Source: BACL21 sp038141525 (lineage in GTDB: Bacteria > Bacteroidota > Bacteroidia > Flavobacteriales > Flavobacteriaceae). Taken from it: a stretch of 64,000 nt of DNA. Of the stretch, positions 36,126 through 46,107 are shown piece by piece; position 1 is the stretch's first letter; the number at the start of each line of letters is the position of its first letter. A program made the translations under genes and the position numbers. Where the stretch lies: contig JAYQIF010000004.1 in the NCBI GenBank assembly GCA_038141525.1, positions 186,001 to 250,000 on the forward strand. The letters run 5' to 3'. The notes under the pieces were generated by a model. It worked only from the letters and a program-made list of their open reading frames with translations. It was not told where the DNA came from and searched no databases.

Positions 36126-38371
36126 ATGAAAACCATTCAACCACAAACGATAAGCGATTTAGAGTTTGATCGGGTGCTCGATCAACTTGCCCAGCGTGCA
36201 CTGACCCAAGGGGGCAAAGCGCGTTGTCGAACCATCACCCCGATGACCCACCCATCGAAAATTGAAACGGCTTTAAAAGAGGTTGAAGAGTACAAAGCTT
36301 CCATCGGCAGTGACCAAGGTTTTCCCGGACATCATTTTGATGCCTTGACCGAAGTATTGCATCAACTTTCTATAGAAAATAGTGTGCTAGAACTCAATGG
36401 GTTCAAAAAAATCAAACACGTCTGTCTGACTACCGACACCATCAAAAGGTTTTTAAAAAAATTCGATCAATTTTATATTGTATTGAATCAATACGCCCAT
36501 CAAATTCCATACGATGATCAGCCTGTACGACTTATCGATAACATCTTGGATCGCTTTGGACAAGTCAAAGATGACGCCTCGAGTGAGCTGTTGTTTCTGC
36601 GTAAATCTATTTTAAGGGTTAAATCGAGCATCAATAAATCGTTCAGTCAGGCCTTATCTCGTTATGCGCAGGCAGATTATTTAGATGAAATACGCGAAAG
36701 CGTGGTGGATAATAAGCGGGTTTTGGCCGTAAAGGCTATGCACCGAAAAAAAGTCAAAGGTGTGGTTATGGGACATTCCAAAACAGGGAGTATCGCATAC
36801 ATTGAACCACAACAAACACTCGAATACGCACAAGAACTCAGCAGTCTGCTCTATCAAGAGTTAGAAGAAGTTAAGCGTCTGCTCAAATGGCTGACCAATG
36901 CCCTGAGGCCATATATCAGTGAAATAACGCAGTATGAGGAGTTTTTGATACAAATCGATCTTTTGTATGCTAAGGCCCATTACGCCAATGCTATGAACGG
37001 TGTTCGTCCAAAAATCACTCGCGAACGTGTATTGCAGCTCAATAAGGCTTATCACCCACTGCTGTATTTGGATCATCAACAACAAAAGAAAAAAACCTAC
37101 CCCCAGTCCATTAATTTATCACAAGACAAGCGCATCATTGTAATTTCTGGACCTAATGCAGGAGGAAAAAGTATTACCCTAAAAACAGTCGGCTTGCTAC
37201 AGCTCATGACCCAAAGTGGACTCTTAATTCCTGTAGATCCTTCGAGTGAGTTGTGTTTGTTCAAACGTATTTTGACCGATATTGGCGATCATCAGTCTAT
37301 TGAAAATCATTTGAGCACTTATAGTTACAGGCTCAAGCAAATGAATTATTTTCTTAAAAAATGTCAAAAGGACAGCTTGTTTTTAATCGATGAGTTTGGT
37401 ACCGGTAGTGACCCAGAACTTGGAGGAGCTTTAGCCGAGACGTTTTTAGAGGAATTCTATGCCCGTGAAGCCTTCGGCATCATCACAACCCACTACACTA
37501 ATCTCAAACTTTTGGCTAATGAGCTGCCCTGTGCCACCAACGCCAAGATGCTCTTTGACGCCCATTCCCTAGAACCGATGTATCAGCTTTTTGTGGGTGA
37601 AGCAGGGAGTTCTTATACTTTTGAGGTGGCACAGAAAAATGGTATTCCCTACGGATTGATCAATCGGGCCAAAAAGAAGATTGCTGGTGGAAAAGTGCGT
37701 TTCGATAAAACCATTGCCAGTCTTCAAAAAGAACGTTCAGGACTGAGAAACCTGACCAAATCTCTAAAAGAACAGGAACAATCGGCTAAAGTCCAATCTG
37801 AGGAATTGGCACAAAAACAACAAAAGGTTCAGGAAAAATTAGAACGCTATCAAGAGGTGTTCGATGCCAATCAACGACTCGTTGTTCTAGGACGCAAAGT
37901 GGATCAGTTGGCCCTGCGTTATCTGAACAAATGGACCAAAAAAGGGCTTTTGGACGCGTTGTTTAAGCTAGTGATGCAGGAAAACGCTAAAAGAACACCA
38001 AAAACTAAATTAAAGGCAGTAAGCGAGCAGGCTAAAAATTCAAAAACAACAGCGCAACAAAAGGGCGGACCAAAAAAGGTCAAGGCTCTGGTAAAAATCA
38101 GAGTAAATCGAGTCAGGCCAATAAACAAGCTGCTCTAGATCGAGAGCTGAAGCAAGAGGTAGCGCAAATCCGTGCCAACAAAAAGGCAAAAAAGAAAAAA
38201 GCGGACGAACCAAAACCTGAAGAAATTGTAACCTTTAATCCAGGCGATCAAGTCAGAATGATCGACGGTGTCGCTGTTGGTACCATCGATAAGATCGAAA
38301 AGAATAAGATCATCGTGAATTACGGTACATTTACCACCACGGTGAAAAAAGATTATCTCGAAAAGGTATGA
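36126..38371 (+). CDS. mutS2: MutS2-family DNA-binding ATPase without Smr domain (frameshifted)
   Basis: A MutS2-type ATPase. The N-terminal clamp and lever region precedes the ATPase domain with Walker A GPNAGGKS at about residue 342, DIGDHQSIENHLSTYSYRL and Walker B LFLIDEFGTGSDPELGGALAE. A charged coiled coil follows. The frame breaks in the A6 run 38072-38077. Adding one A gives a Lys-rich linker and a C-terminal KOW-like segment (FNPGDQVRMIDGVAVGTIDKI), ending at 38371 with 748 residues. The nuclease Smr domain found in many MutS2 proteins is absent; a separate Smr gene lies at 6895. MutS2 proteins act in recombination suppression or ribosome rescue; the role here is open. Confidence 0.88.
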
Positions 38372-38775
38372 GCCCACAACAAACCTTTGCCATAGTTGCT
38401 TTTGACGGGGTTTGCAATCTGTGCAACGCCACGGTAAATTGGATCATCGATAACGACTCTAAAAAGCAGTTTAAATTCATTGCCTTGCAGGACATTGATC
38501 GGATAAAGGATTTACCTGTTGATTTCCAAAGGACCGAAAGCTATCAATCCGTTTATCTCATAGAACAAGGCAAATTGTATCAAAAATCAACAGCGGTACT
38601 GAAAATCTGTCAAAAACTTTCGGGTTTATATCCTCTGTTGTATTTGTACATAATTATTCCCCGGCCACTGCGCGATTTAGTCTATGATCTCATCGCTCAG
38701 AATCGTTATAAATGGTTCGGTAAACGCTCGCACTGTCGTATCCCCACTCCAGAACTGAAAGATCGATTTTTATAG
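38368..38775 (+). CDS. DCC family thiol-disulfide-like protein (DUF393)
   Basis: A 135-residue protein of the DCC family. The name-giving motif is present as FDGVCNLCNATVNWIID at the N-terminus, with the CxxC pair. The later QSVYLIEQGKLYQKSTAVLKICQKLSG and YRVW-like YKWFGKR regions also fit. Such proteins have a thioredoxin-like fold and a presumed redox role, without a proven substrate. It overlaps the repaired mutS2 end in ATGA, which supports the repaired stop of mutS2 and indicates co-translation. Confidence 0.88.
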   Translation: MSPQQTFAIVAFDGVCNLCNATVNWIIDNDSKKQFKFIALQDIDRIKDLPVDFQRTESYQSVYLIEQGKLYQKSTAVLKICQKLSGLYPLLYLYIIIPRPLRDLVYDLIAQNRYKWFGKRSHCRIPTPELKDRFL

Positions 38776-38782
38776 ATAGATT

Positions 38783-40039
38783 TTAATCCTCTTGGGATTT
38801 ATTGACCCAAAGAGAAACCATGGCATCTCCTGTAACATTAATCACGGTGCGACACATGTCCAAAGGTCGATCCACCGCAAAAATTAGTGCCAATCCAGCT
38901 TCTGGGATACCTGCTTGAGCCAATACAATGATCAGCATCACCATACCCGCTCCTGGCACCGCTGCCGAACCGATCGAGGCTAAAGTTGCCGTAGCAATAA
39001 TGCCCATTTGGGCAGCAAAATCCAGATCCATACCAAAGGCCTGAGCGATAAACACCGCAGCAACCGCTTGATAAAGACTGGTTCCGTCCATATTTATTGT
39101 CGCTCCAATTGGCAGGACAAAACTGGCCACTTCTTTGCGTACACCGAGCTCTTCCTCGACGCATTCCATAGTTACTGGTAAGGTAGCGGCGCTAGAACTG
39201 GTAGAAAAAGCCAAAAGCTGAGCCGGAGATACCCCACGAATAAAATCAAAGGGATTGCGCCCAATGACAAAACGAACGATCAATAAATAGAGCAGCACCA
39301 AAATTATCAAACCAAGCACCACACAAAGGGCATACCAGAGCAGAGCCGCAAACAAATCGGCCGATGGGGCTTCAACCACCAAGGCAGCCATTAGTGCAAA
39401 AACACCATAAGGCGCCAAGGCCATGATCAAATCAATCATTTTTAGGATCACATCATTGAGCCCATCAAAAAATGCCTTTACCGGGGCGGCTGAAGCTTCC
39501 GGAATCATGATCAGACTGATGCCAAAGAATAAAGCAAAGAAAATCACCTGCAGCATATTGCCATTATTTGAAGCAGCGCCGACAATATTGCTGGGCACTA
39601 AATCAACTAAAGCCTGAAGTGGCCCTGCTTTCATTCTGCTTTCGGCCTGTTCTTGCCTTTTTTCGGCTTCTCCACCGTAGGCCTGAACTAATTCATTCCG
39701 GGTTTGTTCGGTAATTTGCTTTCCTGGGGCCACTAAATTAACCACGGTTAACCCAACTGAAACTGCCAAGATTGTGGTAAAGATATAAGTCAAAATCGTG
39801 CGCAGCCCCATTTGAGAGAGTCGACTCAAGTCTTTAAGATCAGACACGCCTTTAATTAATGAGGCTAAAATAAGGGGCATGGCGATAAGCTTTAAACCAT
39901 TAATAAAAATGGTACCAAAAGGTTTTACATAATCGGTAATCAATGCCGGTCCCCAAGATATTTGGGTCATGATCAGGGCAGCCAGAACTCCGAGTCCCAT
40001 GCCAATTAAAATGCGCCAATGCAGTGCAATCGATTTCAT
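38783..40039 (-). CDS. Dicarboxylate/amino acid:cation symporter (DAACS)
   Basis: A 418-residue inner-membrane symporter of the GltP/DctA family, importing glutamate, aspartate or C4-dicarboxylates with sodium or protons. The re-entrant serine-rich loop (AFSTSSSAATLPVTMECVEEELGV) and the substrate-binding helix region VLPIGATINMDGTSLYQAVAAVFIAQAFG are intact, as is the terminal DRPLDMCRTVINVTGDAM. Start ATG 40039 (MKSIALHWRIL) is chosen because the longer reading overlaps aroC. It starts four bases after aroC ends. Substrate choice among the acids is not visible. Confidence 0.92.
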   Translation of the reverse strand: MKSIALHWRILIGMGLGVLAALIMTQISWGPALITDYVKPFGTIFINGLKLIAMPLILASLIKGVSDLKDLSRLSQMGLRTILTYIFTTILAVSVGLTVVNLVAPGKQITEQTRNELVQAYGGEAEKRQEQAESRMKAGPLQALVDLVPSNIVGAASNNGNMLQVIFFALFFGISLIMIPEASAAPVKAFFDGLNDVILKMIDLIMALAPYGVFALMAALVVEAPSADLFAALLWYALCVVLGLIILVLLYLLIVRFVIGRNPFDFIRGVSPAQLLAFSTSSSAATLPVTMECVEEELGVRKEVASFVLPIGATINMDGTSLYQAVAAVFIAQAFGMDLDFAAQMGIIATATLASIGSAAVPGAGMVMLIIVLAQAGIPEAGLALIFAVDRPLDMCRTVINVTGDAMVSLWVNKSQED

Positions 40040-40043
40040 GTGT

Positions 40044-41108
40044 TTATATTTTTGTGGTTCGGTCCATAAGGTAAGCGTCGGCAAGCACTAGAGCGGTCAT
40101 GGCCTCTACTATAGGCACTGCTCTGGGCACAACACAAGGATCATGACGACCTTTGCCGCTTTGTGTCTTGATATTTCCTTCTTGATCTAAAACTTCTTGT
40201 GCCTGCATCAAAGTGGCCACCGGCTTAAAGGCAACGCGAAAAAAAATCGGCTCTCCGTTACTGATACCACCCTGTATGCCACCGCTATGATTGGTCTTTG
40301 TGCCCCCATCTGGGGTGAACAGGTCATTGTGCGCACTACCACGCATCTTAGCGCCTTCAAATCCACTGCCGTATTCAAATCCCTTTACTGCGTTTATGGT
40401 CAGCATGGCTTTACCTAAATTGGCATGGAGTTTATCAAATATCGGACTACCCCATCCCAGCGCAACACCATCGACCTGACAACTGATCACACCACCCACG
40501 GTATCGCCATCTTTGCGGACCGATTTTATGAATTCTTCCATTTCTTGTGCCCATGCCAAATCAGGAGCGCGCAAAATATTTTGCTCCACCATCTCGAGCG
40601 CCTGCTTGTCCACAGTACCCGAATACTCGTGCTGTCCAACGGCACTTACATAGGCTGAGATCTCCACCTGAGGAATAATCTGCTTGGCAATAGCTCCCGC
40701 GACTACCCAACTCACGGTTTCTCGAGCTGAGGCTCTTCCTCCTCCACGATGATCGCGATGGCCGTATTTTTTCTCGTAGGTGTAATCTGCATGAGACGGA
40801 CGATAGACTGACTTAAGATGGTCGTAATCCCCAGATTTTTGATTTGCGTTTTCTATGACAAAGCCAATGGGGCTTCCTGTGGTCACCCCTTCATAAATTC
40901 CTGAGAGAAATTTTACGACATCGGGTTCTTTGCGCTGGGTCACAATGGCTGATTGACCGGGTTTGCGCCGTGCGAGCTCAAGATTTATGGCCTCGAAATC
41001 TAAGGATAGGCCAGCGGGGCATCCCGATAAAATTCCGCCCATAGCTGGTCCGTGGGACTCCCCAAAAGTGCTTAAAGTCAATAAAGATCCAAAAATTGCC
41101 CCCGCCAT
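40044..41108 (-). CDS. aroC: Chorismate synthase
   Basis: The last enzyme of the shikimate pathway, converting EPSP to chorismate with reduced FMN. The 354-residue length is normal. Signatures are GESHGPAMGGILSGCPAG at the N-terminus, the YGHRDHRGGGRASARETVSWVVAGAIA motif and the late SGKGRHDPCVVPRAVPIVEAM motif. It is followed at four bases by the DAACS gene, so the two share a transcript. A -7 element lies upstream. Confidence 0.95.
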   Translation of the reverse strand: MAGAIFGSLLTLSTFGESHGPAMGGILSGCPAGLSLDFEAINLELARRKPGQSAIVTQRKEPDVVKFLSGIYEGVTTGSPIGFVIENANQKSGDYDHLKSVYRPSHADYTYEKKYGHRDHRGGGRASARETVSWVVAGAIAKQIIPQVEISAYVSAVGQHEYSGTVDKQALEMVEQNILRAPDLAWAQEMEEFIKSVRKDGDTVGGVISCQVDGVALGWGSPIFDKLHANLGKAMLTINAVKGFEYGSGFEGAKMRGSAHNDLFTPDGGTKTNHSGGIQGGISNGEPIFFRVAFKPVATLMQAQEVLDQEGNIKTQSGKGRHDPCVVPRAVPIVEAMTALVLADAYLMDRTTKI

Positions 41109-41122
41109 AAGATGAGTTTAAA

Positions 41123-41130
41123 CAAATGTA
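41123..41130 (-). promoter_or_regulatory. Putative -7 element of aroC
   Basis: TACATTTG on the minus strand, 15 bases before the aroC start, matches TAnnTTTG. A TTG stands 14 bases further upstream, slightly short of the usual spacing. Confidence 0.45.
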
Positions 41131-41336
41131 GCCCATTGCGGCGACAATTAAAAAAATCTAAAGCGATTAAAAAAGCCCTGATTATTATTCAATAAAGTAC
41201 CCTGAAACCTATATTACTTGAGATGAAAGCCACCACCGACTGGTCCCATATTCTCTAAGCCATGACCGCCAAATATCAGCGTAGGCTAACCTAACAATTT
41301 AATTGACCTGATCAATGGGACACAAGTAACGGCGGA

Positions 41337-44296
41337 TTACCGTGATAGGGTGTAATGCCTCACGCTTTGCGGTCCATCCAGTATCTGATGACGACAAGAA
41401 GTGCCGTTAGCCACAATAATGGTCTGTGGCTCAGCGCGCCTTGTGGCCGGTAATACGTGTAACTCCGCCATGGCCATACTGGTGGTGTAATGATCTTTTT
41501 CAAAACCAAAACTACCCGCCATCCCGCAGCAGCCTGAAGGGATAATTGTAGGGCTATACCCCGCTGGCAAATTAAGTAGGTCAAAGGTATCTTTAACCTG
41601 ACCCAAGGACTTCTGATGACAATGTAAATGCAGCTTTAACTTCTTTGGCGCTTGAGTAAAATCCTCGGCAGAGATGTTTCCTTGACGCGCTTCTTGTGCC
41701 AAAAACTCCTCTACAATAAAGGCCTTAGATTGCCATTTTTGGGCCAATACCTTATCAGTAGCCAGGCGTAAATACTCATCGCGAATCCCGTATAGGGCCG
41801 ACGGCTCAATGCCTAATACCGGGCCCTGCGTACAATGGCCCTCAAAATAGGCTAAATTCTGATCAATGATTTCTTTTGCTTTATCTAGATAACCCTTACT
41901 GAGCAGGGCCCGGGCGCTGTTGAGTCCTGTAATACAGACCACATCATAGCCCAGCCCTACAAGAAGCGCGTAGGCATCCTGCGCTATTTCAGGTTCCAAA
42001 TAGTCACTAAACTCATCAATCCAGAGATAAACCCGTGTGCTGTTATTGCTGCGAGGACCCTGATCGTCAGTTCCTTGTAACTGCGGCAACATCTGAGAAA
42101 ACGACTGTTTTGGAAACTCAGGCAAACTTCGCTCTGGCGCGATCGCGTAAGAGCTTTTTAAAATCCCAGTGAATAAACCACTATTAAGCGTACTGCGAAG
42201 CCACGAAGGCAATTTAAATAAATACTTATAGTACAGGGTATTATGTCCAAAAAACCAATCCGCTTTTTTAGAAAAACCTAGTTTATGCCTTTGGTATTGA
42301 ACTTCAGATTTCACCGTAGCCATGTCCACCTTACTGGGACATTCATTATGACAGGCTTTACAGCCCACACATAAATCAAAGGCTTCGCTCAGCGCCCGAT
42401 GGCCCCAACGTTGTTTATCGGTAACCCCAGTACTGAGCACCTCTCTAAGTACATTGGCCCTAGCTCTTGTGGTATCTCGCTCATTTTTGGTGGCTTGATA
42501 ACTTGGACAAAGCATCCCTTGATGCTCGTGACTGTTTCGACAATCACCACTACCATTGCACTGTTCACTCAAACTTAAAATCCCCTCTTGTGCTGAAAAA
42601 TCATAGCGGGTTTCAATCCACGGGGCCTTTTTAGTCTGATCCACCCGAAAACGCTCGTCCATAGACCATGGATCGACAATTTTACCTGGATTCAACAGCC
42701 CTTCAGGATCAAAAATCGCTTTGATTTGCTTTAAGCGATCGTAGTTATTTTGGCCTATTTGCTCTTTGATAAATTCCGAACGAACGATGCCATCACCGTG
42801 TTCGCCCGAGAGTGATCCGCGATACTGCTTAACCAAAGCGCTAACGGCCTCTGTAATTGCGCGAAAATCCTTTTTGCCTTGGGCTTCTTTTAAGTTCAAT
42901 ATTGGTCTAAGGTGCAACTCCCCTGCTCCGGCATGCGCATAATACACCGCCTTTTGATTAAAGGTGTTCATGATCTTAGTAAATGCCGCTATAAATTCTG
43001 GTAAATCCTCTAAAGCAACAGCAGTGTCCTCTATACAGGCTACTGCTTTTTTATCTCCAACCATAGCGCCTAAAAGACCCAGTCCGGCGATACGCAACTT
43101 TATTGCCTTGTCAATGTCGTCTGCCTTTAAAACCTGAATGTCATAAGCGCGCTTTTGGGTTTCTAAGTCAGCACAAAACGCCTCAACTTGCTGCGCTAAG
43201 CCCTGGTGGGTCGCGTCACGTAATTCGCAAAACAACACAGCTTTTGGGCTGTCTTTGACAAAAAAGCGATAAGATTTATACAGTGTATTCTGAGCCGTAC
43301 AATCCAATACCACGTCATCAATAAGCTCGCAAGTATATAAATCATGCTTCATGGCCGAGACCACATCGAGCATACAATCCTCTAGTGAACTGTACTGCAA
43401 AACGACCAAAGCATTTTGCTCAGGAGGCAGGTTATCCAAAGCGATGGTAATAGCTGTAGTCACCATTAGGGTACCTTCACTCCCACAAATAAGTGGCAAA
43501 AGATCAAGTGCCGCATGTTGCTGTTCGAAAGCGCTGGATTGACCCGCCAATAAATCCAAGGCATAACCGGTATTGCGCCGGTGAATGCTGGGTTTTGGAT
43601 AATGATCTAAAATCTCTTGACGTACCTCAGACGGCCGGAGGATTTCAGTGATTTGATCCTTTAATTCTTTGGCAGTGTCGGCGGCAAGGGCGTCATTTTG
43701 ATGGTGCCCTGGCGGCATTTGATCGAACTCAGCCCCTTTAATTTCAGGCCGGTTAAACGACACTGGACGACCATCGGCCAAAAAAGCCAGTTATGGCCAA
43801 TACTTTATCCCGAGTTACGCCGTATTTGATAGAGGTTGTACCGCTACTGTTATTGCCCACCATGCCCCCAATGGTACTGCGACTTGAGGTCGACGTATTA
43901 GGACCAAAAAACAAGACCATAGGGTTTTAGATATCGATTGAGTTCATCTCGGACCACCCCAGGCTGAACCGTAATGGTTTTTTGCTTCGGATCAAAATCC
44001 AGGATTTTATTTAAATGTTTTGAGATGTCAAGGACCATGCCATCACTCACACATTGCCCGGCCAGCGAAGTCCCTGCTGCGCGGGGAGTCACCGAAATTC
44101 CTCGTTCATAACACCATTGAAGTACCACCGCAACATCATCATCGGTCTTGGGATAAACTACAGCTTTAGGGCGATTGCGATACACAGAGGCATCAGTGGC
44201 ATACATCATCAAGTGCAAATCATCCCAATGACAACTGCCTGATAACTTTTGATCTAAATCTTTAAAATCAAATACCTTTTGGGTGCTGAACTCCAT
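41337..44296 (-). CDS. FAD-linked oxidase fused to Fe-S/CCG domains (two frameshifts)
   Basis: A large cytoplasmic or membrane-associated oxidoreductase. The N-terminal FAD-binding domain has TPRAAGTSLAGQCVSDGMVLD and, after repair, PNTSTSSRSTIGGMVGNNSSG. The FAD C-terminal domain has AHAGAGELHLRPIL and GSLSGEHGDGIVRSEF. Then come the ferredoxin-like CVGCKACHNECP and the C-terminal CCG region (HLHCHQKSLG, then SGCCGMAGSFGFEKDHY). This is the architecture of D-lactate or 2-hydroxy acid dehydrogenases of the GlcD/DLD-GlpC type. Two extra bases, one in each A6 run (43780-43785 and 43906-43911), break it. Repair gives 985 residues. The substrate is inferred only by family. Confidence 0.85.
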
Positions 44297-44358
44297 GGCT
44301 TAAAGTTAACATTTTCATCAGGAGCGATTAAGGGATAATTTGGTTATTTTTACCCCAT

Positions 44359-44871
44359 ATGAAACGCATATTTTACCTAGTCGTATTTTTTCTTTTCCCG
44401 ACAGTCCTTTGGGCTCAGTATGTGCCAGATAATGCTTTAGGGTTGCGCTTTGGCGACAATGGTGGTGTGGGTCCCGAACTCAGCTATCAGCAGGGACTTA
44501 CCGAATCGTCACGCTATCAGATCGACTTGGGATGGCGGAGTAGTCGACTAGATGAAGGCAATCAACAATTATTCAAACTTAGCGCAGCTTATCAATGGGT
44601 AAATCTGTTAGATGGTGATTTTCAATATTACTATGGTGCGGGAACTGGTTTTTTATACCAAAACGTGGATGCTGTTGATTCAGGCGCAGAAGGCTTTAAC
44701 AGCACAAATCTCTTGTTTTCAGGCATCATTGGAGTAGAATACACCGGCATCAGGGTGTTTTTTGATACACCTTTGATTCAGGGCCTCGACTTAAGGCCTG
44801 AATACGGCCTAGGTGGTTACTATAACGAATTAATCTTTGATGTCGCTCTAACCCTACGCTTCGGGTTTTAA
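44359..44871 (+). CDS. Predicted outer-membrane beta-barrel protein
   Basis: A 170-residue protein with a signal peptide (IFYLVVFFLFPTVLWAQ) and alternating strands such as NALGLRFGDNGGVGPELSYQQGL, YQIDLGWRSSRL, FQYYYGAGTGFLYQ and a closing LIFDVALTLRFGF with terminal Phe, as typical of a small outer-membrane barrel. It belongs to no family I can name. A single gene, divergent from the FAD/Fe-S oxidase and convergent with bshA. Confidence 0.75.
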   Translation: MKRIFYLVVFFLFPTVLWAQYVPDNALGLRFGDNGGVGPELSYQQGLTESSRYQIDLGWRSSRLDEGNQQLFKLSAAYQWVNLLDGDFQYYYGAGTGFLYQNVDAVDSGAEGFNSTNLLFSGIIGVEYTGIRVFFDTPLIQGLDLRPEYGLGGYYNELIFDVALTLRFGF

Positions 44872-44928
44872 TATTATCGCCTAATTCCTAAGACAAGCTA
44901 TCAAAGGCCTGAGGAAATACAATTTAAT

Positions 44929-46071
44929 TCAATTAACCGCGTCGACAGCATGGGCAATAGTGCGCTTGTAAAGCGCCTCGTATTGTGGGACGATCAAGTC
45001 AATGGAGAACTTTTGTGCCTGAGCCCGGGCTTGGTCTTTAAATTGATCCAGTGTGTCCTCATCTTTTAAAATAGATAAGGCATTTTTGGCCATGTCCTCT
45101 ACAGCACCCACATCGGATAAATAACCACTGTGTCCATGCAGATTAACCTCTGGAAGACCACCTACATTAGTTGAGATGACTGGAACACGACAAGCCATTG
45201 CCTCTAGGGCTGCCAAACCGAAGCTCTCAATTTCTGAGGGCAGTAAAAACAAATCGGTCAAACAGAGAATTTTGTGCACCTCGTCACTGTTGCCCATAAA
45301 TTGCACTTTAGACTTCAATCCCTTTTGCTCGATTAAGGCTTTGGCTGGGTCTTTTTCTGGACCATCCCCAACAATTACCAGCCTTGCTGGACATTGGGCC
45401 ACAACTCGGTCAAATATCTCAATCACATCCATCAGACGCTTCACAGGCCTTAAATTACTCACGTGGGTAATGATACGCTCGTGAGGCTCTGCCATGGCCT
45501 CTCGTTCGCAAGGACCATCTTGTTGGCCTAATTTTGATAAATCAATGAAATTCGGAATGACATCAATGGATTTATTTATGGTAAAATGAGTGAGTGTGTC
45601 CTGTCTTAAACTTTCAGAAACTGAGGTTACCGCATCACTATTGTTAATGCTAAAGGTCACTGCGGGCTTGTAAAATGGGTGGTTCCCCACAAGCGTAATG
45701 TCCGTCCCGTGCAAAGTCGGGACCATAGGGATTTTAATGCCTTCCTCTAAGAGCATTTGCTGGGCCATATATCCTGCATAAGCATGAGGAATCGCATAAT
45801 GCACATGCAAAAGCTCAATGTTATGCGCTTTCACCACATTGACTAATTTACTGGACAAAGCCAGTTCGTAGGGCTGATATCGAAACAATGGATAATCGGG
45901 CACGACAACCTCATGAAAATGAACGTGATGCGATAAAAGAGCCAGTTTTACCGGCTGTTTATAAGTGACAAAATGCACTTGATGCCCCATATCGGCTAGT
46001 GCAATGCCGAGTTCTGTGGCCAAAACACCACTACCCCCAAAGGTTGGATAACACACAATCGCAATATTCAT
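44929..46071 (-). CDS. bshA: N-acetyl-alpha-D-glucosaminyl L-malate synthase BshA
   Basis: A GT4-family glycosyltransferase that joins UDP-GlcNAc and L-malate in the first step of bacillithiol synthesis. The 380-residue protein has the BshA signature start (IAIVCYPTFGGSGVLATELG), HVHYAIPHAYAGYMA and TLHGTDITLVGNHP, plus the retaining-GT4 motif SEIESFGLAALEAMACRVPVISTNVGGLPE near the C-terminus. bshB and bshC are not in the window. It is the last gene in the long minus-strand run, 36 bases after the NagZ/beta-lactamase gene. Confidence 0.92.
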   Translation of the reverse strand: MNIAIVCYPTFGGSGVLATELGIALADMGHQVHFVTYKQPVKLALLSHHVHFHEVVVPDYPLFRYQPYELALSSKLVNVVKAHNIELLHVHYAIPHAYAGYMAQQMLLEEGIKIPMVPTLHGTDITLVGNHPFYKPAVTFSINNSDAVTSVSESLRQDTLTHFTINKSIDVIPNFIDLSKLGQQDGPCEREAMAEPHERIITHVSNLRPVKRLMDVIEIFDRVVAQCPARLVIVGDGPEKDPAKALIEQKGLKSKVQFMGNSDEVHKILCLTDLFLLPSEIESFGLAALEAMACRVPVISTNVGGLPEVNLHGHSGYLSDVGAVEDMAKNALSILKDEDTLDQFKDQARAQAQKFSIDLIVPQYEALYKRTIAHAVDAVN

Positions 46072-46107
46072 AGGCCGAAGTTAACGTTCAGAATTATCCT
46101 AACTTGA

